From Knoxdaviesia capensis (taxonomy: Eukaryota > Ascomycota > Sordariomycetes > Microascales > Gondwanamycetaceae), in the NCBI GenBank assembly GCA_001510575.1, contig LNGK01000004.1, positions 803,895 to 867,894 of the forward strand: 64,000 bases of DNA, in the 5' to 3' direction. Position numbers and translations under genes: made by a program. Positions 57,698 through 64,000 of this stretch are shown piece by piece (the stretch's first letter is position 1; the number at the start of each line of letters is the position of its first letter). Below the pieces are notes generated by a model, which was not told the origin of the DNA, did not search any database, and saw only the letters and a list, made by a program, of their open reading frames with translations.

Positions 57698-59615
57698 GAT
57701 TCGGCGCGGGCGAGAAACGACGATGAGGGTGGGAATAGTTCACTTGACGAGAGCCAGAAACGCGGGATGGGAAAGCTGGAAGAAAAGAGAGAAACAGAAG
57801 AAGAAACCGCGGGAAGCTAGTCGGCCTGGGAAAGACTGAAATAGGGCACACTGAGAACAGCGACGGAAAAAAAAAAAAAAGCAAGCTGGCGAGCCAAAAG
57901 AAAGACACGGGAAATTGCTTTGGGTTAGCCATTTGTTGTGCCCCCTCACAGTGGTACAGCGTTCTCCTCTTCGCTGTTCAGTGCTGCAGGGAGCAGAAAA
58001 AGCGGTACGCCAGCAGGGAAGACCCGATGCAGAGGAAGTAGTAAGTAAGAGTGCTTGGAATCCGGCATTTCTGCGTGGTGAAACAGGCAAGACAGCGCTG
58101 TTTCCAATTTATTACTCGGTGGTTCACAAACGCGCTGCCCAGAACGTTCGAGCAGGGAAAAGAAATGCCAAGCAAAAATAAACACAGTCCACCACGACAT
58201 GTGGCGATGACCCAAGAATGACGGAAGACCGAGGACAAGAGAAAAGTGAAGCTGGTGATAGTTGATGATGTGGGTGAGAGGAGAAGAAAGCAGCAGATGT
58301 GACCCTTTTTTATTTTTCGAGGGCCGATGCCATTTTATTATATACGAGCTCGCTTAGATGAATATCGCTCTATCAGGTCTTTCCCGATGTTGCGTTCTCA
58401 TCGAGAAGGAACAGCCCGCGATGGAATACTCACCAGGCAGTGTGTCCGATCGGGCGCTCCTTCCTGCGCGGCTTCCCTTCCCAAAACCGGGCAGCCAAAA
58501 GTCTCCCCACACTTTTGCCGAAAGCGTCAACAGCAGAAGAGAAATATCGGCGGCGGCTAGTTAGTTACCTAATCCAACGAGATCGGTGCAGATGTCCATC
58601 GCGAGAACCCGAACGCAAAAATGGCTGGTGTGTGTACGTCACGTACGTCACACAGCTTCGCCGGCCGAAAGGTCCCTGTGAACGATTCAGTGGCCTCCCC
58701 CCGCTGGAGATGTGTGTCTGACAATGGGCGAGTACTACGGGTCCAGCCAATCGTTCCCCAGGTCCCCCCCCCTCGCGCCGCGCCTCTCCGCATCCGAAAC
58801 CCCGACCGGCCTGGCTGCCCGGCGGCCATGATCCGACTCGGCCATGAGAGCCGACCCAGACCGGTAGTATCGCTCTGTTGTCCAGTTGAACGTACCCCGT
58901 ACCCGCAGAGCAAACCAAAAAAGGCCCCGAGAGGACGCATAACGCGACAAGCGCTGGGCTGCCGTGTTAGCCGATCCACCTGCGTTTTTTCAGCACGCCA
59001 AGGGCGTCCTCACTCCTCTACTGTTTACGCAGTGGCGTTAGGAGCTGCCGTGATCGGCCGATGAAACAACACAATCGATTGGGTTTGGGCTTTGTTCTCG
59101 GTGGGGACTGGGGCAGCTGGCTTGGGACTGCACAATCTCCCTGGCGAAGGCCTGCCATGGATCAAGGGCCACAGGTCGCCGCCAGCTTAGTCGCTCGGGG
59201 GGCTGATGTCACTAGAAAAGCGTGAAAAAAGGAGATCAGATCGGAATCGAGCAAGCTGAACTTGCTGCTACCACAAACGCAGAGTCTCGTTGCTGCGTCA
59301 AAAGTCCGAAGACACTATCCTTAACCCTAACAGTCGTCACTTGGGAAACTCCACAGAATCACGATGGAATGCTGGCCGACTCACTTGACTGTCTGATTTA
59401 TTGCTATGGATACAAAGCGACGTGGTGTTTCGTTGCGAGGGGGCTGCCATACCCTAATCCGGTTCAGTATCATCATTAAGAACCTGGGAGATACAAGTGT
59501 GTATGTAGACGTACTGTAAGAAACGAAAAGAAGAGAAGGAAAAAAAGAAACCAGTGCACCGATCTATCACTCTCCTCTACCGCAAGTGGAGACAGCCCCA
59601 AAACCCCGCCGTCTA
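57698..59615. other. 1.9-kb spacer upstream of PNS1; no gene seen
   Basis: A run of A is at 57868-57881. A telobox AACCCTAA is at 59323-59330, near the 3' end of CDC37. No supported gene. Confidence 0.4.
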
Positions 59616-61209
59616 CTACTCCGGGTCCGGATACATCTCCATCGCCTTGCCCTTGCCCTTCTCGGCCTGCCCGGCACCAGCCTTCTCCTCCTCCTCCCCC
59701 TCCTCCTCCGGCACCACATCCATCTCGGCCGCCTCGGCCGCCTCGGCCGCCCGCCGACTCTTCGCCTCCTCCTCCATCTCCTTGACGCGCTGCAGGCCCT
59801 CCTCGGTGGTCGCATCGATCAGCTCGTCCTCAATCGACAGCACGCCGGCCTCGCCAAACAGCCCCACAAGCTCCTCGGCCTCCTCGACCCCCATCTGCCC
59901 GAGCACCTTGTTGACCTCGTCCAGCTCGCCCGTCTCCAGCGCGCGCTTCATCGCCGGCGAGAACCCCTCAAACACCGCGCGCCGCGCCCGCCCGGCCTCG
60001 TCGGCCGCGTCCGCCGGCGGCACGCGGATGTTGATCTTCGTGCCGGGCTCGACCGCGTGCAGCTGGATCTGCTCGACGTCGCCCGACCCGCCGTTGGCCG
60101 CGTCGGCCGCCCGCTGCGCCGCAATCTCGCGCGCCCGCGTGTAGATCCGCCCGTACGTCTCCTGCACGTCGCGGAAGAACACCTCCTGCGCCTGGTGGCC
60201 GCGCGTGGTGATGCGCTGGAAGAACAGCCGCACGCCGTCCTTGCCGAGCGCGCGGCAGTACTGCAGGAGGAGGGCTTGGTGCACGCACTGGCGCGCGTGG
60301 TCGTACTTCGCCGCCAGCGCCGCGTCAAACGCCTCGATCAGCAGCCCGTCGGTCTCGCGCTCCGTCAGAATCTCCGGGTGCGCCGCCAGGAACCGCAGGC
60401 TCTCGTCGTAGCTGCTCGCCGCAATCTGCGAGAACTTCTTCGCCAGCGGCGACGCCGTCACCTCGGCATCGTCGTCGTCGTCGTCGTTGCCGTCGTCGGC
60501 ATGCTCGGTCGCCGGCGGCGCGCCCTTCTCGCGGCCCGTGGCCATGTCGAAGTTCGGGTTGATCAGCTCGACCTTGCCGGACTGCGCCGCGCTGCCGCCG
60601 CTGCCGCCGCTGCCGGCCTCGCCCGCCGTCTTGTTGACAAACGAGCTGTCGAAGCCGGTGTGGTAGGCCTCGCTGGTGATCTTGCGGCCCTCCTCCTTGA
60701 CCAGGTCCGCCAGCCGCGCCTCCAGCTGCGCCTGCAGCTCGTTCACCTTCTGCTCGTGGATGCCCATCTCGTCGATGAGCGCCGTGTAGCGCTGCGCCGG
60801 CTCGACCTGCTTCTCGTCGAGCGTCTTGTTGATCTCGTCCAGCACCGACGCCATCATCTTGGAGTAGGTCGGCAGCGGCGCCTCGTTGGCGTGCACGCCC
60901 TCGGGCCGCGGGGGGGCGTTGTCGTCGGCCGCGTTGCGCGGCGCCGACTCCATCACCGCCTGGAAGGCAAGCTGCGCCGAGTTGTCGGCGGTGGCTTCGG
61001 CGGCGTGCGAGCGCAGCGCCGCCATCAGCGCCGAAATGCGGCGGAGCAGCCCGTCGTTGATCAGCCGCTCGTACTTGTAGGTCTCGATTTCATGTTTCCG
61101 CTGCTGGCGTTCCATGTGAATCTGGTTCTGCTTGGCGCGGATGAACGATCGCTTGTCGACGTTGGGGTGCACTTCGATGTCGGAGTCATCGCTGAGCTCC
61201 AGGGCATCC

Positions 61210-61243
<34 letters not shown>

Positions 61244-61343
61244 TCGGGTGTCAGTAATGAAGCTTGATGAGTTCCATAGGAGGGTCTTAGGTCTCAGAGT
61301 AAGGTTCAAAGTCACTCACCCACTTGCTGTAGTCAACCGGCAT
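59616..61343 (-). CDS. CDC37: Hsp90 co-chaperone Cdc37
   Basis: Exons 61343-61320 and 61208-59616 (minus) give 538 residues. The first exon codes only MPVDYSKW; the second starts DALELSDDSDIEVHPNVDKRSF. Ser14 and Ser17 sit in the conserved LSDDSDIE casein kinase 2 site that controls kinase-client binding. The client-binding N-domain continues with IHMERQQRKHEIETYKYER, followed by the Hsp90-binding middle domain and an acidic Glu-rich C-terminus. The protein delivers kinases to Hsp90 in the cytosol. The intron has donor GTGAGT and a CT-rich 3' end running into the CAG acceptor, a purine (GA) tract on the plus strand at 61211-61242. A 624-codon frame open on the opposite strand is a shadow of GC-rich third positions. 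Confidence 0.95.
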
Positions 61344-62249
61344 CTTGAATATGGAGTTTGCACACAATCTGTGCAGATGATGAAGGAGAGAAGAGACGCA
61401 ACAGATGAGATGAAGAAGAGAAGAGAGAGAAAAGTGAAAACAGGAGAGCCCTCCCTCTAAACTTCGGATCTATGAATCACACAAAACAGAAAATAATTAA
61501 GTCCAATGCCCCACCAAAGCAAGCAAAAGGGCAGCCTGAATCACAAAAAAGCAACAAAGTCTCCCCGGAAATAGTTGGTAAATGTCACAGAAAGCTGTAG
61601 ATATCAACAGAAGCTTTCCCCCACCGAAGCAAAAAAAAAACACGTGAGTTCAGCACTACCCGCCAGAGAGCCTTGTATAAGGCGGGGGAGAAAAGGAAGG
61701 CGCGAGCGAAAAACCCAAACGGCAGGCGCCAGATTCAATCGCGGGGCAATTCGTGCATAAAACCCGCCAAGGCGCATTTTGTGCATGTATAGCTGACTAA
61801 GCATTTGCATAAAATCCGCATCGAGCCGTGATGTTTCGGGTGCATGTAAGTCAGGCTCAGTCACGGCTTCATTGCTCACGGGCACATCACGTATGCATGC
61901 TGAAGGAAAGAGAAGACATGTGTACTTTAATCCTACACCCGCCAATCTCCGGAAAAGAACAAGTAAAGCATCGTAAGCACACACAAAAACGACAAGTAAA
62001 AGCAAGCATCATAGACGAAACAGTATCCCTCATGGTCTTTTAATCCCCCCAACCCAGCGCCAGCTGCTCCAAGTTTCCCCTGCATTCAATGCTACGCAGC
62101 GTCGACAGAAGAAATAGAAAGGAGAAAGTGAAAAACAGAGTCCAAAGCAAAACCCCGGAAGTCCCCCCCCAGCTAGTAGTAGTAGTAATACACGGCAGAA
62201 AAAAAAAAGAAACCCCGTCCCCAGCGTCATCACCTCCCGCCCGCCGCCC
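61344..62249. other. Spacer between CDC37 and MOT1
   Basis: About 900 bp between the CDC37 start and the MOT1 stop. CACGTG lies at 61641-61646, about 300 bp upstream of CDC37. No gene is seen. Confidence 0.4.
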
Positions 62250-64000
62250 TTACTTCATCGTCTTCAAGAAGCCGTCAAGATCGAAGCTCTCCTCGTACTG
62301 CGAATTGTCCCACAGCTCGTCCAGGTCGTCCAACCAGGCCTTCTTGCCGGGGGCCCGCACATCGCCGGTCTCGACGTCGACCATGTCCTCCTCGCGGCCC
62401 TCGACGCCGGAGCCCCCGGCCCCGCCGGCCCCACTGCCCTCGGCGATGAGCCCGGGGCCCGTATCGCCGAGATTGAACAGATCGAGGATCTGGTCGGTGT
62501 CCATGGTCGCCAGGCCGGCGTTCTGCTGGTTGACGACCGTCGACGCCACGTCGATCTTGAAGCGCTGCAGGCTCAGAATCTTCTCCTCGAGCGTGCCGCG
62601 CGTGATCAGCCGGTACACGTTGACCACCTTCTTCTGGCCGATGCGGTGGGCCCGGTCCATGGCCTGCAGGTCCTTCTGCGGGTTCCAGTCGTGCTCGACG
62701 AAGATCACCGTGTCGGCGCCCGTCAGGTTGAGGCCGAGGCCGCCGACGCTGGTGGTCAGCAGCAGCACGTCGTACGACGGGTCGCCGTTGAACTTGTTGA
62801 CAATGTCCTGGCGGCGCGTGGCCTCGACGCTGCCGTCCAGCCGCAGGAACGACACGCTCGGCAGCATCGCCCGCAGCACCGTGTTCTGCACCATGTCCAG
62901 CATCTCCTTCATCTGGCAGAAGATCAGCGCCCGGTGCGGCTTGATCGGCTGGTACAGCGCGTCGTTCGACGCCGACCCCTCGGAGCCCTCGACGCCGATG
63001 CCGCAGTCGACCAGCAGGTCCCGCAGCGCCGTCAGCTTCGGCGCGTGCACCGGGTCCTCCACCCGCGTGCCCTGCTTCGCCAGCACCTTCTGCGTGTCGT
63101 CGTACAGCGCGTGGCCCGGCTTCATCACCAGCGCCGGGCTGTTGCACAGCTTGCGCATGTACTGCAGCGCCTGGAAGATGTGCTGCTTGGCCTCCTTGTC
63201 CTCGCGGCCGGCCTCCTCGTGGATCTTCTTGCCCTGCTTGCGCGTAAAGTCGTCAAACAGCTTGCGCTGCAGCTCGCTGAGGTCGCAGTAGTAGTTCTGC
63301 AGAATCTTCGGCGGCAGGTCGTTCAGCACCTCCTCCTTGAGCCGCCGGAGCAGGAACGGCAGCACCTGCTTGTGCAGCGCCTCGATCGCCAGCGCTCCGG
63401 CCTCCTGCTCCTTGGACGACGCCTTGGCGTTCCGGCTGGCCGCAATCGGCTTGGCAAACCGGTCGAGGAACACCTTCTCGGCTCCGAGAAATCCCGGCAT
63501 CAGGAAGTCAAACAGCGACCACAGCTCCAGCACGTTGTTCTGGATCGGCGTGCCGGTGAGGATCAGCCGGTGGTAGCTGGTCAGCGACTTGACCGCCATC
63601 GTGATCTTCGCCTTGGGGTTCTTGATGAGGTGGCCCTCGTCCAGCACCACGTAGTTCCACTTGTGCTCCTGCAGAATCGCCGTGTCGTTGCGGCACACAT
63701 CGTACGACGTGATCACAATGTCCGTCTCACCGAGCCGCTCCTTCATGGCCTTGCGGTCCCCGGGCGCGCCGACGTAGGCCATCGCCGTGAGGAACGGCGC
63801 GTACGTCTTGAGTTCCTGCAGCCAGTGGCCCGGCAGCGTCGGCGGGCAGACAATCAGCGACGGCAGCCGGCGGACGTCCGCCGCTCCGGTGCGTGCAAAG
63901 TCTTCCGCACGCTGGTGGTGGTCGCTGGCCACGATGCAGATGGTCTGCAGCGTCTTTCCGAGACCCATGTCGTCACACAGAATCCCATGGAGATGGTACT
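62250..64000 (-). CDS. MOT1: TATA-binding protein-associated ATPase Mot1, C-terminal part (5' end beyond window)
   Basis: Only the last ~582 codons are present; the gene runs off the right edge. The visible part is the Snf2-type ATPase, opening YHLHGILCDDMGLGKTLQT (Walker A) right at the edge. Further helicase motifs are VVLDEGHLIKN (motif II, DEGH as in Mot1), LTGTPIQNNVLELWSLFDFL (motif III), LLTTSVGGLGLNLTGADTV and RAHRIGQKK (motif VI). Mot1 uses ATP to strip TBP from DNA and so redistributes TBP among promoters. The usual N-terminal HEAT repeats would lie outside. The C-terminus ends in an acidic/aromatic stretch. No intron is needed in this part. Confidence 0.94.
   Translation of the reverse strand, partial: YHLHGILCDDMGLGKTLQTICIVASDHHQRAEDFARTGAADVRRLPSLIVCPPTLPGHWLQELKTYAPFLTAMAYVGAPGDRKAMKERLGETDIVITSYDVCRNDTAILQEHKWNYVVLDEGHLIKNPKAKITMAVKSLTSYHRLILTGTPIQNNVLELWSLFDFLMPGFLGAEKVFLDRFAKPIAASRNAKASSKEQEAGALAIEALHKQVLPFLLRRLKEEVLNDLPPKILQNYYCDLSELQRKLFDDFTRKQGKKIHEEAGREDKEAKQHIFQALQYMRKLCNSPALVMKPGHALYDDTQKVLAKQGTRVEDPVHAPKLTALRDLLVDCGIGVEGSEGSASNDALYQPIKPHRALIFCQMKEMLDMVQNTVLRAMLPSVSFLRLDGSVEATRRQDIVNKFNGDPSYDVLLLTTSVGGLGLNLTGADTVIFVEHDWNPQKDLQAMDRAHRIGQKKVVNVYRLITRGTLEEKILSLQRFKIDVASTVVNQQNAGLATMDTDQILDLFNLGDTGPGLIAEGSGAGGAGGSGVEGREEDMVDVETGDVRAPGKKAWLDDLDELWDNSQYEESFDLDGFLKTMK

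Noticed and set aside
56395..57699. A 434-codon open frame opposite PNS1
   Set aside because: Same shadow effect; its Cys/Arg runs mirror the PNS1 Asn and Gln repeats.
59586..61460. A 624-codon open frame opposite CDC37
   Set aside because: CDC37 is clear on the other strand. GC-rich third positions remove stops in the antisense frame, and the translation is Arg/Leu/Val-rich with no family features.
1..64000. CRISPR array, phage or bacterial operon features
   Set aside because: Introns, fungal protein families and spacing show a eukaryotic nuclear contig; the only regular repeat array is the 105-bp tandem without spacers.

Overview
The window looks like a nuclear contig from a filamentous ascomycete (probably Pezizomycotina). 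Protein-coding genes carry short spliceosomal introns, about 50-315 nt, with GT...CTAAC...AG signals. The gene set is fungal: a Met30/SconB-type F-box WD40 protein, Atg17, Sfc1/AcuL-type carrier, Pns1-like transporter, a hevein-domain (CBM18) chitin-binding membrane protein, a WSC-like GPI protein and a GH45 protein. Coding exons are very GC-rich at third positions. Spacers are long, low in GC, full of pyrimidine tracts and microsatellites. I cannot name the species. Two short N runs (11643-11646 and 47082) fall inside introns.

Layout. 1-5 kb: glycogen-targeting PP1 regulatory subunit (Gac1-like). 7-13 kb: a broken copper amine oxidase, PUS1, Mediator subunit MED22 and a broken lactonase-type beta-propeller gene. 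15.7-18.1 kb: two convergent cell-surface genes (chitin-binding membrane protein; WSC-like GPI protein). 21.4-26.8 kb: RIO1 kinase, twinfilin and succinate/fumarate carrier. 30.4-33.1 kb: MET30/sconB. 37.5-39 kb: a D-2-hydroxyacid dehydrogenase. 40-44 kb: a gene-free repeat region with a cluster of four diverged tRNA-like (SINE-like) repeats, a 4 x 105-bp tandem repeat and a T-rich minisatellite. 46.8-52.2 kb: GH45-family secreted protein, an unrecognised Cys/His-rich protein and ATG17. 55.8-64 kb: PNS1-like transporter, CDC37 and the C-terminal ATPase of MOT1, which runs off the right edge.

The genes do not form one pathway or a biosynthetic cluster. Most are ordinary housekeeping genes: tRNA modification, ribosome assembly, transcription, chaperone, autophagy, actin, sulfur control and glycogen control. 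The less ordinary signals are these: the tRNA-like repeat family with a compensating stem; a PUS1 5' end that can encode either a hydrophilic N-terminus (intron 1 spliced) or a mitochondrial-type presequence (intron 1 retained, upstream ATG); 17 exact telobox octamers (AACCCTAA), two of which sit at the branch-point/3' splice-site end of introns; an orphan protein with a duplicated Cys/His motif; a GH45 protein whose catalytic-acid motif is altered; and two N-terminal gene relics, each broken in several frames.
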